Shown here in pieces: positions 8,534-17,294 of a stretch of 64,000 bases of DNA (position 1 is the stretch's first letter; each line of letters begins with the position of its first letter). A program made the position numbers and the translations under genes. Below the pieces are notes generated by a model. The model worked only from the letters and a program-made list of their open reading frames with translations. It had not been told where the DNA came from and made no database searches. Origin of the DNA: Clostridiaceae bacterium. Lineage in GTDB: Bacteria; Bacillota; Clostridia; Peptostreptococcales; Tindalliaceae. The stretch spans positions 1 to 64,000 of the forward strand of contig JAABSW010000010.1 in the NCBI GenBank assembly GCA_011390155.1, in the 5' to 3' direction.

Positions 8534-8890
8534 ATGCCTGGCAAACTGACCAATCAGTATGGTACGACCATCATTGACGATCATGTTCTTGCTTCCATTG
8601 CCGGCTTATCTGCCATGGAATGCTATGGGGTAGTTGGAATGGTGACCAGATCATCTGCTGGTGGATTGGTGGAGCTTCTTCGAAGGGAACAATCCAGTAA
8701 AGGTGTTAAGGTTCAGACAAATGATAACGTAATTTCTATTGACCTTTATGTGATAGTAGAGTTTGGAACTAGAATTTCAGTAGTGGCGAATAATATTGTT
8801 GAAAAAGTTAAGTATAGCATTGAAAACCTGACTGGCATGACGGTAAACAAAGTTAATGTCAATGTTCAGGGCGTGCGCGTACAAAAGTAA
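8534..8890 (+). CDS. Asp23/Gls24 family protein (YloU-like)
   Basis: A 118-residue Asp23/Gls24 (DUF322) protein. GTTIIDDHVLASIAGLSAME and CYGVVGM are typical of the family. The second half, with VNVNVQGVRV, completes the small alpha/beta fold. Members are linked to envelope stress and to fatty-acid metabolism. In Bacillota this gene is regularly followed by the DAK2-type kinase, as here, with an 18-base gap. AGGAGG lies upstream of the ATG. The transcript begins with the structured RNA element. The exact biochemical role is not established. Confidence 0.9.
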   Translation: MPGKLTNQYGTTIIDDHVLASIAGLSAMECYGVVGMVTRSSAGGLVELLRREQSSKGVKVQTNDNVISIDLYVIVEFGTRISVVANNIVEKVKYSIENLTGMTVNKVNVNVQGVRVQK

Positions 8891-8908
8891 CTGGAGGAGG
8901 TAGCCCCT

Positions 8909-10531
8909 TTGAATAAAGAGAACATCGATGGTGTCATGCTGAAAAGAATGCTTGCGGCTGCCGCACAAAGTCTCAAGGACCAGCAGGAAATTATCAATGC
9001 CCTTAATGTTTTTCCTGTACCAGATGGTGATACTGGAACCAATATGTCTTTAACCATGGAAGCCGCGGTTCGTGAGGCCAGCAAGGTTGATGATGATTTG
9101 GATAAAATCCTTGAGATGGCTGCTAATGGCTCACTGATGGGAGCTCGAGGCAATTCTGGTGTAATATTATCACAGCTATTCAGAGGATTTGCAAAAGGGA
9201 TCACAGGAAAAAAAGAATTAACAACAAAAGAGTTGGCTTTAGCTATGAAAGCGGCATCAGACACTGCTTATAAAGCAGTTATGAAGCCCACAGAAGGGAC
9301 AATTTTAACAGTGGCCAGAGAAAGTGCAGAAAAAGCAATGGTGCTGGCCGAAACAATTTCCGACCACGATCACTTCTTGCATCAGGTAATTGCTGAAGCA
9401 AGTTTATCCCTTGAAAGAACCCCTGATCTTTTAAAAGTATTGAAAGATGCAGGTGTTGTTGATTCTGGTGGTAAGGGACTCGTGTCCATTCTTCAAGGTG
9501 CCTATAATGGATTAACTGGAAAAACCATTGTGTCAGAAGAAATTTATAAACCCCCGTCTGTGGCGATAGATTTAGCCAGTGATGAATCTTTGGAATTTGG
9601 TTATTGTACAGAATTTATCATCCACGGGCCTGAAAACATGCTCGATGAGTATAAAAAAAATATCCAAGATTTTGGTGATTCAATGCTGGTTGTCGGTAAT
9701 GAGCAGGTGATAAAAGTGCATATTCATACTAATCATCCTGGCGAAGTTATGGAAAAAGCATTAAATATTGGCCATCTTAGCGATATTAAAATCGACAATA
9801 TGAGGCTTCAACATAGGCACGAAGTATTTGAAGAGAATCAGATTCATACGGCGAATGATGATGAGGATCAGAAAAAAGAATATGGAATGATTGCGGTAGC
9901 CATGGGAGAGGGCATATCTAAAATTTTCCAGGATTTCACGGTGGATGTAGTGATCCAGGGTGGACAGACTATGAATCCCAGTACAGAAGATTTTATGAAT
10001 GCCATTAATCGAATTAATGCAAAACATATTTTTATAATGCCTAACAACAGTAACATCATCATGGCGGCGAACCAAGCCAAGAATTTAAGTAAAAAAGATA
10101 TCATTGTCATACCATCAAAAACTGTGCCTCAAGGTATTTCATCAGTACTAGCTTTTAATCCTGATTCGGACGTTCTAGATAATCTGGAATCCATGACTGA
10201 GGCTATCGGTATTGTTCGCACAGGACAAATAACCTATGCTGTTCGTGACACAGAAATAAATGGTCATACAATTAGCAAAGGTTCAATTATTGGACTGGCA
10301 GATAAAGAAATTCTAGCCTCAGGTGAAAAAACTGCTGATGTGACATTAGATCTGATTGAATCTATGGTTATTGATGAGGATGAAATTCTCACGATATATT
10401 ATGGAGATGAAATTAACGAAATAGAGGCCAATCGACTGGAGGAAACAGTAGCAGGATTATATCCTGATTTGGAAGTCGAAGTTTACTACGGTGGACAACC
10501 TCTTTACTATTATATTATTTCACTCGAGTAA
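8909..10531 (+). CDS. fakA: Fatty acid kinase FakA-type protein (DAK2/DegV fusion, YloV)
   Basis: FakA phosphorylates fatty acids carried by FakB, feeding exogenous fatty acids to phospholipid synthesis through PlsX/PlsY. The N-terminal DAK2 nucleotide-binding domain (about 1-200) carries FPVPDGDTGTNMSLTM with the magnesium-binding aspartates, and LMGARGNSGVILSQ. The middle and C-terminal parts match the YloV/DAK1-like region, including IIVIPSKTVPQGISS. Length is 540 residues. The start is TTG with GGAGGAGG eight bases upstream. No fakB (DegV family) gene is visible in this window. Confidence 0.9.
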   Translation: MNKENIDGVMLKRMLAAAAQSLKDQQEIINALNVFPVPDGDTGTNMSLTMEAAVREASKVDDDLDKILEMAANGSLMGARGNSGVILSQLFRGFAKGITGKKELTTKELALAMKAASDTAYKAVMKPTEGTILTVARESAEKAMVLAETISDHDHFLHQVIAEASLSLERTPDLLKVLKDAGVVDSGGKGLVSILQGAYNGLTGKTIVSEEIYKPPSVAIDLASDESLEFGYCTEFIIHGPENMLDEYKKNIQDFGDSMLVVGNEQVIKVHIHTNHPGEVMEKALNIGHLSDIKIDNMRLQHRHEVFEENQIHTANDDEDQKKEYGMIAVAMGEGISKIFQDFTVDVVIQGGQTMNPSTEDFMNAINRINAKHIFIMPNNSNIIMAANQAKNLSKKDIIVIPSKTVPQGISSVLAFNPDSDVLDNLESMTEAIGIVRTGQITYAVRDTEINGHTISKGSIIGLADKEILASGEKTADVTLDLIESMVIDEDEILTIYYGDEINEIEANRLEETVAGLYPDLEVEVYYGGQPLYYYIISLE

Positions 10532-10547
10532 ATGAGGTGGTAGGTAT

Positions 10548-11105
10548 ATGAGGGTTATTGGTGGAAAAGCAAAAGGACATCGTTTGCTATCACCTTTGGG
10601 AGTGGAGGTAAGACCTACAACAGATCGCGTCAAAGAGGCAGTCTTCAACTCGATTCAACAATTTATCGCGGATGCAAATGTTTTGGATTTATTTGCTGGG
10701 GCAGGCACCCTGGGAATTGAGGCGTTGTCCAGGTATGCGAAACAAGCTTACTTTGTGGATAGTTCATCAAAACAAGTTAATTTAATTAAAAAAAACCTGA
10801 TGAAGACAAAGTCACTGGAGGAAGCTGTATTAATATGTTCGGATATATATTCTGCCATAGACACGTTTTCACAACAAGACATAGCGTTTGACTTGATTTT
10901 TATGGACCCGCCATATAATCAGGGATTTGTACAAAAAACCCTGGAAAAAATAGGACATACAAAAATACTTGCCACTGAAGGTATCATAATTGTCGAACAT
11001 AACCTCAAAGAAATACCACCTTTGGAAGTTGGATGCCTTCAACGCACATCGACAAAAAAATATGGTTCCACAGGAGTCACTTACTTCAAGCGAAGGGAGG
11101 AGTAG
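10548..11105 (+). CDS. rsmD: 16S rRNA m2G966 methyltransferase RsmD
   Basis: RsmD methylates G966 of 16S rRNA with SAM. The N terminus MRVIGGKAKGHRL and VRPTTDRVKEAVFN are diagnostic. The SAM-binding loop is DLFAGAGTLGIEAL and the catalytic N6/N2 methyltransferase motif is MDPPYN. Length is 185 residues. GAGGTGG precedes ATG. It is three bases from coaD, the classic rsmD-coaD pair. Confidence 0.95.
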   Translation: MRVIGGKAKGHRLLSPLGVEVRPTTDRVKEAVFNSIQQFIADANVLDLFAGAGTLGIEALSRYAKQAYFVDSSSKQVNLIKKNLMKTKSLEEAVLICSDIYSAIDTFSQQDIAFDLIFMDPPYNQGFVQKTLEKIGHTKILATEGIIIVEHNLKEIPPLEVGCLQRTSTKKYGSTGVTYFKRREE

Positions 11106-11108
11106 CGG

Positions 11109-11588
11109 ATGATCAAAGCTCTTTACCCAGGTAGTTTTGATCCAATTACCAACGGACATATTGATATTATTCAGAGAGCATCAACGCTGTGTGACGAAGT
11201 GCTGGTAACCGTTTTACCAAATATCTCAAAATCACCTTTATTTTCTCTTGAAGAACGGGTCGAGATGATTAGTACTGTGACAAAAAATATTGAAAATGTT
11301 TCTGTTACAACATATTCTGGGCTACTTGTCAATTTTGCAAACGAACAAAATGCACACGTAATTATTAAAGGGTTACGTGCTGTTTCTGACTTTGAGTATG
11401 AATTTCAGATGGCACTGATGAATAGAAAGCTAAACACCAATGTTGAAACCATTTTTTTAATGACGCAAAGCAAAAATTCATTTCTCAGTTCAAGCCTTGT
11501 GAAGGAAGTTGCACGACTGAATGGGTGCATAACTGGACTGGTTCCCGGTCCGGTTGAAGAAGCTTTGATTAAAAAATTTCATAAATAA
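11109..11588 (+). CDS. coaD: Phosphopantetheine adenylyltransferase
   Basis: CoaD adenylates 4'-phosphopantetheine to dephospho-CoA, the penultimate step of coenzyme A synthesis. The nucleotidyltransferase motif is in [36 protein letters not shown] and [13 protein letters not shown] are conserved family stretches. Length is 159 residues, normal. GGGAGG lies at the end of rsmD, so the two are probably translated as a pair. Confidence 0.96.
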   Translation: MIKALYPGSFDPITNGHIDIIQRASTLCDEVLVTVLPNISKSPLFSLEERVEMISTVTKNIENVSVTTYSGLLVNFANEQNAHVIIKGLRAVSDFEYEFQMALMNRKLNTNVETIFLMTQSKNSFLSSSLVKEVARLNGCITGLVPGPVEEALIKKFHK

Positions 11589-11610
11589 ATTATGACAGGG
11601 AGGGAAATAC

Positions 11611-12072
11611 ATGGATGTGCTGCAGTTGCTGGAAGAATTGGAAGACATAATTGAAAGCGGCTCTACGATTCCTTTTGTCAGTAAAGTGATGGTAGATCAG
11701 GGCGAATTACTGGAAATTATTAAAGAAATCAGGATACATTTACCTGATGAAATGAAACAGGCATTATGGATCAAGGAAGAGAGACAACGCATATTATCAG
11801 AAGCTCAGCAGGAAGGTGAGCAAATCATTCAAGAAGCTAAGAAACATGCGGATGAATTGGTTGATGAGGATGAAATTGTTCAATTGGCTCGACAAAAAGC
11901 TGAAGAAATCATTTTGCAGGCGCAACAGGGAGCGAGGGACATGCGTATCAGTGCCAGAGAATATACTGATGAACTTCTTGAACAAACAGGTGGAACACTA
12001 AAAGAAATGCTGAGTACCATAGAAGAAAACAGGAAAGAACTTAAACAAATGAATCGGGGCAACCAACAGTAA
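11611..12072 (+). CDS. Coiled-coil protein of unknown function, ATP-synthase b-subunit-like
   Basis: A 153-residue, highly charged helical protein. Residues about 45-140 are rich in Glu, Gln, Lys and Ala with heptad-like spacing, resembling the stalk of ATP synthase subunit b or DivIVA-type coiled coils. No membrane helix is visible. Short proteins like this sit after coaD in many Clostridia, but no function is assigned. AGGGAGG precedes the ATG. It faces the leftward tmcAL gene with a gap of about 30 bases and no clear terminator. Confidence 0.75.
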   Translation: MDVLQLLEELEDIIESGSTIPFVSKVMVDQGELLEIIKEIRIHLPDEMKQALWIKEERQRILSEAQQEGEQIIQEAKKHADELVDEDEIVQLARQKAEEIILQAQQGARDMRISAREYTDELLEQTGGTLKEMLSTIEENRKELKQMNRGNQQ

Positions 12073-12103
12073 CACAAGAATAAATAAATGCAAATGAACC
12101 TGG

Positions 12104-13363
12104 CTACTTTTGACTTATATAGAGTGGGCTCATTATTAAGTCGGGGTCAGAATTATTGAATCGATTATTTTGCAGCACACTACCAAACAGTCTGCCTGCT
12201 CGGTAGTCTAGTGCCAACAATTCACTTATCATTGGGTTTTCGGGATTGTAACCAGCGGGTTTATTTATCAAAGGAATTGAAGATGTTTTTTTACACAATC
12301 GGATGATCTCCCGGCCACGATCATTAAATGCCAGTATGCGGGCATAGGGAGGTTTTTGTTCAGTGTACCACTGCTGAGCAAATGGATTTTTGATGCCAAG
12401 TAGTAAATGGGTTAGCATTCGTTGAATTCTTGAATAAGGAATGCGTTTGTTCTTAACGCATAAAATAAATTCTTCGATGGATGAGGTTGTGGTTCTACAG
12501 GACAACATTCTGTTCTCAATTCCCTCCGTCACATGAGGCAGTTCAAGAAAATCATTTTTAGAAGAACGCTTCAACAAACTTATAATTGTCTGTTCAAAAT
12601 CCGACATAAAAACAGGACCTCTTCCTTGGTTAAATCCACTCATTAGAATGTCCAAAGCGGTGTCGGGCATCTTCTTTCTGATTGGGTCTAATTTGCCGGT
12701 AATCATTATTTGATTACGAATACCAGAGGCACTACTAATCCTATGGCTGATATCGATATCATGATAACCAGCTCCGATTCTTTTTATAGTGTGAACACGG
12801 ATGGAACTGTTTATTATTTTTAAGTGTTTTAAATATGTTGTGCCAAGTATATTATTTGGCATATTAAATACATTCTTATAATCGATCTCCGGTTCAGTTG
12901 ACTTGGCAAATAAAGCGGCCCTTACTGCGGATTCTTGTGCTGCGGGATACGATAGACCTCTCTTAAGGTTTATCTCTAACTGGGCTTGATAATAATCCGA
13001 TGGATTGGCCAGCACATCACTAATTTGATCAATTCCATTGAGAGAACCAGATTCGGATCCAAAGCAAAGATCTGTTACGCAGCCTAGTTGGTGTAGTAAC
13101 AATATACTTCCTCGAGCAAAGAAATCTGCACTTGAACAAGCATAAATTGTGGGAAGTTCCAGCACAAGGTCAACACCACATGAGACTGCCATGGAAGCAC
13201 GAGTCCATTTATCTGTAATTCCCGGTTCTCCTCGCTGTGTGAAATGGCCGCTCATAATAGCCACCGTATGGGTGGCACCGCTGATGCTTTTAGATTCATG
13301 TAAATGATGATAGTGACCATTATGGAAGGGGTTGTATTCAGTAATTAAACCTAAGATATTCAT
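12104..13363 (-). CDS. tmcAL: tRNA(Met) cytidine acetate ligase TmcAL (YlbM)
   Basis: TmcAL activates acetate with ATP and acetylates C34 of elongator tRNA(Met). The N terminus MNILGLITEYNPFHNGH contains the HxGH-type nucleotidyltransferase motif. MSGHFTQRGEP, LVLELP and CFGSESG follow in family order. RIGAGYHDIDI and SASGIRNQI lie near the middle. Length is 419 residues. It is leftward, convergent with the coiled-coil gene and divergent from ackA. Its use of acetate and its position next to acetate kinase are suggestive, though this order also occurs in other Clostridia. Confidence 0.93.
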   Translation of the reverse strand: MNILGLITEYNPFHNGHYHHLHESKSISGATHTVAIMSGHFTQRGEPGITDKWTRASMAVSCGVDLVLELPTIYACSSADFFARGSILLLHQLGCVTDLCFGSESGSLNGIDQISDVLANPSDYYQAQLEINLKRGLSYPAAQESAVRAALFAKSTEPEIDYKNVFNMPNNILGTTYLKHLKIINSSIRVHTIKRIGAGYHDIDISHRISSASGIRNQIMITGKLDPIRKKMPDTALDILMSGFNQGRGPVFMSDFEQTIISLLKRSSKNDFLELPHVTEGIENRMLSCRTTTSSIEEFILCVKNKRIPYSRIQRMLTHLLLGIKNPFAQQWYTEQKPPYARILAFNDRGREIIRLCKKTSSIPLINKPAGYNPENPMISELLALDYRAGRLFGSVLQNNRFNNSDPDLIMSPLYISQK

Positions 13364-13450
13364 TACAATGCACCTACTTTTTTCTGGTATCGATTAATTG
13401 ATGTTAAGATAGCAAAAAAGACAAAAATTATACGATATATGCAACAACAC

Positions 13451-13479
13451 TTGAAAAATTGTTAAAAGTTTATTATGAT
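13451..13479 (+). promoter_or_regulatory. Sigma-A-type promoter of ackA
   Basis: TTGAAA and TATGAT are separated by exactly 17 bases. Predicted start is near 13486, giving a leader of about 54 bases with AGGAGGG just upstream of the ATG. No clear CodY or CcpA site was found here. Confidence 0.7.
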
Positions 13480-13539
13480 TGTCATGTTAGCATGCAAGTG
13501 AAAATAAATCAATCCTATACAAATTACAGGAGGGTTAAA

Positions 13540-14736
13540 ATGAAAGTACTTGTTTTGAATTGCGGCAGCTCATCTCTCAAGTATCAGATTATTAACATGG
13601 AAAATGAAACGTTATTGGCTAAGGGTATCGCGGAAAGAATTGGAATTGAAGGCTCTTTTGTAAAACACGAGCCGGTTGGACAGGAAAAACATGTCATTAA
13701 CACTGCTTTGGACAATCACAAAGATGCAATCAAGGTGGTTTTGGATGCCTTAGTTGATGATAACCATGGAGTGCTAAAGACGTTGGATGATATTAATGCT
13801 GTCGGGCATAGAGTTGTTCATGCTGGCGAGAAATTTTCCGGTTCAGTCATGATTACCCAAGACGTTATTGATGCACTTGAAGAATGCTCTGACCTTGCTC
13901 CATTACATAATCCACCAAATTTGATGGGTATATATGCATGTCAGGAAATATTGCCTGATGTTCCAATGGTAGGTGTCTTTGACACGGCATTTCATCAAAC
14001 AATGCCAAAATCTTCATACTTATACGCACTGCCTTATGAATTATATGAAAACTATAGAATAAGACGGTATGGGTTCCACGGAACATCTCATAAATATGTT
14101 GCACTAAAGACAGCTGAATTGTTAGGCAAACCTATTGAAGAGTTAAAAATCATTACTTGCCACCTGGGCAATGGAGCCAGTATGGCTGCGGTGATGTTTG
14201 GCGAGTCTGTAGATACGACAATGGGCTTTACTCCGTTAGAAGGCCTGGTAATGGGTACTCGTTGCGGAGATATTGATCCGGCAATTATTTCCTTTGTAAT
14301 GGAGAAAGAAAAAATTGATATTAATGAAATGAATAACATAATGAATAAAAAGTCAGGCGTGTTGGGTATATCTGGAGTCAGTAGTGATTTTAGAGATATT
14401 GAAGTAGCGGCTGAAGCAGGAAACGAAAGAGCCAAAGTAGCACTGGAAGTATTTTATAAAAGAGTAACCAAATACATCGGCGCTTATGCTGCTGAAATGG
14501 GTGGACTGGATGCAATCGTATTTACAGCAGGCCTTGGCGAAAATTCTGATTTAGCTCGGACTGAAATCTGCAAAACCTTGTCCTTTATGGGTGCAACGAT
14601 GGATGAAAAGAAGAACACGGGATTAAGAGGTAAAGAATCTATTATTAGTACTGATGATTCAACCGTTAAAATAGTCTTAATGCCCACGAATGAAGAATTA
14701 ATGATAGCCAGAGAAACCAAATCGCTGATATCATAA
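13540..14736 (+). CDS. ackA: Acetate kinase
   Basis: AckA converts acetyl phosphate and ADP to acetate and ATP, the main substrate-level ATP step of fermentation. The start [16 protein letters not shown] is the first signature; [12 protein letters not shown] and [10 protein letters not shown] are others. The catalytic region includes HRVVHAGE and [10 protein letters not shown]. Length is 398 residues with ATG 13540 and AGGAGGG upstream; an in-frame ATG 81 bases earlier would add a non-family extension. The usual partner pta is not adjacent, so acetyl phosphate must come from elsewhere in the genome. Confidence 0.97.
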   Translation: MKVLVLNCGSSSLKYQIINMENETLLAKGIAERIGIEGSFVKHEPVGQEKHVINTALDNHKDAIKVVLDALVDDNHGVLKTLDDINAVGHRVVHAGEKFSGSVMITQDVIDALEECSDLAPLHNPPNLMGIYACQEILPDVPMVGVFDTAFHQTMPKSSYLYALPYELYENYRIRRYGFHGTSHKYVALKTAELLGKPIEELKIITCHLGNGASMAAVMFGESVDTTMGFTPLEGLVMGTRCGDIDPAIISFVMEKEKIDINEMNNIMNKKSGVLGISGVSSDFRDIEVAAEAGNERAKVALEVFYKRVTKYIGAYAAEMGGLDAIVFTAGLGENSDLARTEICKTLSFMGATMDEKKNTGLRGKESIISTDDSTVKIVLMPTNEELMIARETKSLIS

Positions 14737-14756
14737 TCTTATGGATAAAGTTTAGC

Positions 14757-14785
14757 TTGACAAATCTTCTTCGGAAACATATAAT
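14757..14785 (+). promoter_or_regulatory. Consensus sigma-A promoter for yceD-rpmF
   Basis: TTGACA, 17 bases, TATAAT: a perfect consensus. Predicted start is near 14792, only about 23 bases before the yceD ATG. It should be one of the strongest promoters in the window, fitting expression of ribosomal protein bL32. Confidence 0.85.
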
Positions 14786-14814
14786 TTTTTCTATTGGAAA
14801 TAGAGGTGGTAGGC

Positions 14815-15348
14815 ATGAAACTTGACTTAACGACTCTCCTTAAAAATGAGACTGATATGATAGATGTTTCATTTGAATTTGAAGAGGCAGAAATTGATTA
14901 TTACGGAGAAATCATTAAATTCAAAGAGCCAGTGAAAGTGTTAGGATTTGCTAAGCGAATCAGTGATCAGTTTTTTTTGGAAGTTGAAATTAAAGTCAGC
15001 ATTACCACCCATTGTGCAAGATGTTTACAAGAAGTATCGAAGTCGCTGTCGATTAAAACGTTTGATGAACTATTGCCAGTATCCAAAGAAAAAGACATCG
15101 AACAGGACGAGAATGTTGTCTTTTATGACAGTCATCACATTGATTTACTGGAGTACTCTCGAGAACAGCTGTTGATCAATTTGCCTTATAAAACTGTTTG
15201 TCATGAGGATTGCGCTGGTATATGTACTCATTGTGGCGGCAATCGTAACGTTGAATCTTGTTCATGTGATATAACGGTTGCTGGAGAAGACGAATTGGAT
15301 CCAAGGCTGGCTCAACTACGTGATTGGTTTCAGAAAGCAAAGGAATAA
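14815..15348 (+). CDS. yceD: YceD family protein (DUF177)
   Basis: A 177-residue DUF177 protein. This family lies directly upstream of rpmF in most bacteria and has been connected with 23S rRNA accumulation in plants and bacteria. CARCLQE near residue 67 and a C-terminal cysteine cluster (CHEDCAGICTHCGG and CSC) are the Gram-positive version, possibly binding metal. ATG 14815 has GAGGTGG upstream; an upstream in-frame TTG at 14794 would put the binding site inside the gene. Confidence 0.92.
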   Translation: MKLDLTTLLKNETDMIDVSFEFEEAEIDYYGEIIKFKEPVKVLGFAKRISDQFFLEVEIKVSITTHCARCLQEVSKSLSIKTFDELLPVSKEKDIEQDENVVFYDSHHIDLLEYSREQLLINLPYKTVCHEDCAGICTHCGGNRNVESCSCDITVAGEDELDPRLAQLRDWFQKAKE

Positions 15349-15360
15349 GGAGGTGTCGTC

Positions 15361-15540
15361 ATGCCAGTACCAAAGCGTAAAACAGGTAAATCTGATCGGG
15401 ATATGAGAAGAGCAGCAAACTCAAAATATACCGCTCCATCCACCTCAGAGTGCCCACAGTGTCATGAACCTAAAGTTTCTCACAGAGTTTGTACAAACTG
15501 TGGATACTACAAAGGAAAAGAAGTTATCGACGTTAAGTAA
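15361..15540 (+). CDS. rpmF: 50S ribosomal protein bL32
   Basis: A short 59-residue gene starting [18 protein letters not shown]. It has four cysteines in the zinc-ribbon pattern CPQC and CTNC, followed by [12 protein letters not shown], matching bL32. AAGGAGGTG lies in the gap after yceD and overlaps the yceD stop region. The gene ends at a strong intrinsic terminator, so yceD-rpmF is a two-gene operon. Confidence 0.97.
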   Translation: MPVPKRKTGKSDRDMRRAANSKYTAPSTSECPQCHEPKVSHRVCTNCGYYKGKEVIDVK

Positions 15541-15547
15541 AAGGATA

Positions 15548-15578
15548 AACAGCATTGCCAATGGCATGCTGTTTTTTT
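15548..15578 (+). terminator. Intrinsic terminator after rpmF
   Basis: AACAGCA and TGCC pair with GGCA and TGCTGTT, with one bulged T and a three-base loop, followed by a run of eight T including the last stem bases. It isolates yceD-rpmF from the fapR promoter. Confidence 0.88.
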
Positions 15579-15620
15579 CTGCACGAGTACGTTGCAAAAC
15601 CAGTGAGTACAAAGCACGCC

Positions 15621-15649
15621 TTGTTTATGAAAGAGTTCTTTAGTATACT
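15621..15649 (+). promoter_or_regulatory. Sigma-A-type promoter of fapR
   Basis: TTGTTT and TATACT are 17 bases apart. The predicted start near 15656 falls inside the FapR operator, which fits direct repression by FapR. Confidence 0.7.
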
Positions 15650-15653
15650 GAAA

Positions 15654-15670
15654 TTAGCATCAGGTACTAA
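15654..15670 (+). promoter_or_regulatory. FapR operator (17-bp inverted repeat)
   Basis: TTAGCATCAGGTACTAA: the right half GGTACTAA is ideal and the left half TTAGCATC matches its complement at six of eight positions around a central A. The known FapR box is a TTAGTACC/GGTACTAA-type repeat. It covers the predicted transcription start of fapR. In Bacillus, malonyl-CoA releases FapR from such sites; autoregulation here is inferred. Confidence 0.75.
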
Positions 15671-15691
15671 TAGTAAACAGGGGTGATGACA

Positions 15692-16279
15692 ATGAAGCCA
15701 GTTCAAAAACTAAATAGGTTGTCTAAAAGAGATCGACAAAAGGAATTGAGAAATGTTATGAATAAGGATCCTTTCTTGACTGATGAGGATCTGGCTGTTC
15801 GTTTTAATGTTAGCATTCAAACCATAAGACTTGATAGATTGGAGTTGGGAATTCCTGAGTTAAGACAAAGAATGAGGGTTGCTGCGTCAGAAAACTATGA
15901 AAAGGTAAGGAGCATGTCTGGTGCAGAAATTATTGGCGAACTAATCGATTTGGAATTGGGTAAAAATGGAATCTCTATTGTTGAAACATCACAGGAAATG
16001 GCTTTTAAAAAAACAAAAATGGTTATGGGACATCATATATATTCCCAGGCTGAAACCCTTGCCATGGCAGTGATTGACGCGAATGTTGCCTTAACAGGAG
16101 TTTCAAATATTAAGTATCTTCATCCAGTTGAAGCTGGCGACAAATTAGTTGCTAAGGCTGAAGTTGTTCGAGTAAGAGGCAATAAGCATTTTGTCCATGT
16201 TAAGATTCAAACAAAACAAAATCAAGTTTTTAGAGGAAAATTCATTCTTGTTACGCTGGACAGAGAAAAGGAGGATTAG
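15692..16279 (+). CDS. fapR: Fatty acid and phospholipid biosynthesis repressor FapR
   Basis: FapR represses lipid synthesis genes until malonyl-CoA binds. The N-terminal helix-turn-helix includes [20 protein letters not shown], followed by [10 protein letters not shown]. The C-terminal half is a hot-dog fold ligand domain with [18 protein letters not shown]. Length is 195 residues from ATG 15692, which has AGGGGTGA well placed upstream; GTG 15683 and ATG 15686 overlap that binding site. Two bases separate it from plsX, the classic FapR target. Confidence 0.93.
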   Translation: MKPVQKLNRLSKRDRQKELRNVMNKDPFLTDEDLAVRFNVSIQTIRLDRLELGIPELRQRMRVAASENYEKVRSMSGAEIIGELIDLELGKNGISIVETSQEMAFKKTKMVMGHHIYSQAETLAMAVIDANVALTGVSNIKYLHPVEAGDKLVAKAEVVRVRGNKHFVHVKIQTKQNQVFRGKFILVTLDREKED

Positions 16280-16280
16280 C

Positions 16281-17294
16281 ATGAAAGTTGTGATTGATGC
16301 AATGGGTGGTGATTACGGACCAGAGGTGACGGTTAAAGGGGCTCTGGATGCTGTTAATAGCTTAGACATTGAAATTGTATTGACAGGTGTTGAAACCATA
16401 ATAAATGAACAATTAAATAAATATAATAAAGTGAAAGGTATAGAAGTAGTTCATTGTTCAGAAGTCATAGAAAACAATGATAAGCCATCAGTCGCTTTAC
16501 GAAAGAAAAAAGATTCATCCATGTCAGTCGCTTTCCGCATGGTAAAGGAAGGTGAAGCAGATGCTGTGATTTCAGCGGGTAATACAGGCGCCCTACTTGC
16601 CGGTGGACTTTTTATTATCGGAAGAATTAAAGGGATTAGCCGGCCTGCATTGGCAGTTCCATTTCCAACACCTAGAGGCGTTTCGCTATTGATTGACGCC
16701 GGGGCCAACGCAGACTGTAAGCCTCAGCATTTGCTTGACTTTGCTCGAATGGGTAAAAGCTACATGCAGACAATGCAAAACATTGAAGAACCTATAATAT
16801 GTTTGGTTAACGTGGGGATAGAAGAAGAAAAAGGAAACGAACTCAGCAAAGAATCATACACATTGTTGAAAAACGCAAACATTGGTTTTTCAGGTAATAT
16901 TGAAGCTCGGGATATTCCAGAAGGGGTAGCAGATGTTGTTGTATGTGATGGATTTACTGGAAATATTATTCTTAAACTTTATGAAGGTGTCGCGCAGACC
17001 TTTAGCAGTGCCTTAAAGAAAGAATTAATGCGTACAGCAACCAGTAAGTTTGGAGCACTTTTAGTTAAACCAGGGCTCAAATCATTTAAAAAGCAATTTG
17101 ATTATGCAGAACATGGTGGAGTACCATTTTTAGGTGTTAATGGTTTGGTAATCAAAGCTCATGGCAGTTCGAATGCAGTAGCTATTTCAAATGCTGTTAA
17201 ACAAGCTAAACGATGTCACGATAATCAGTTGGTCGACCATATCATAAAGAACCTGACATTCGTTGAAAACCCTCATGGGGAGGTATCTCTATGA
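16281..17294 (+). CDS. plsX: Phosphate acyltransferase PlsX
   Basis: PlsX makes acyl-phosphate from acyl-ACP, the first step of phosphatidic acid synthesis in Gram-positive bacteria. MKVVIDAMGGDYGPEVTVKG is the family start, and AVISAGNTGALLAGG, GANADCKPQHL and VCDGFTGNI follow. Length is 337 residues from ATG 16281, with AAGGAGG upstream. Its last codons overlap the rnc start by four bases (ATGA). fabD, fabG, acpP and fabF, which often lie between plsX and rnc, are absent here. Confidence 0.96.
   Translation: MKVVIDAMGGDYGPEVTVKGALDAVNSLDIEIVLTGVETIINEQLNKYNKVKGIEVVHCSEVIENNDKPSVALRKKKDSSMSVAFRMVKEGEADAVISAGNTGALLAGGLFIIGRIKGISRPALAVPFPTPRGVSLLIDAGANADCKPQHLLDFARMGKSYMQTMQNIEEPIICLVNVGIEEEKGNELSKESYTLLKNANIGFSGNIEARDIPEGVADVVVCDGFTGNIILKLYEGVAQTFSSALKKELMRTATSKFGALLVKPGLKSFKKQFDYAEHGGVPFLGVNGLVIKAHGSSNAVAISNAVKQAKRCHDNQLVDHIIKNLTFVENPHGEVSL

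Noticed and set aside
12120-13340. Antisense or alternative reading frames within major genes, including long minus-strand frames opposite ackA, ftsY, flgE and fliY
   Set aside because: They lie inside well supported genes, lack binding sites and show no recognisable protein family.
13364-13450. A promoter for the leftward tmcAL gene
   Set aside because: TTGCTA with 17-base spacing is followed by CGATAC, which is not a convincing -10 box.
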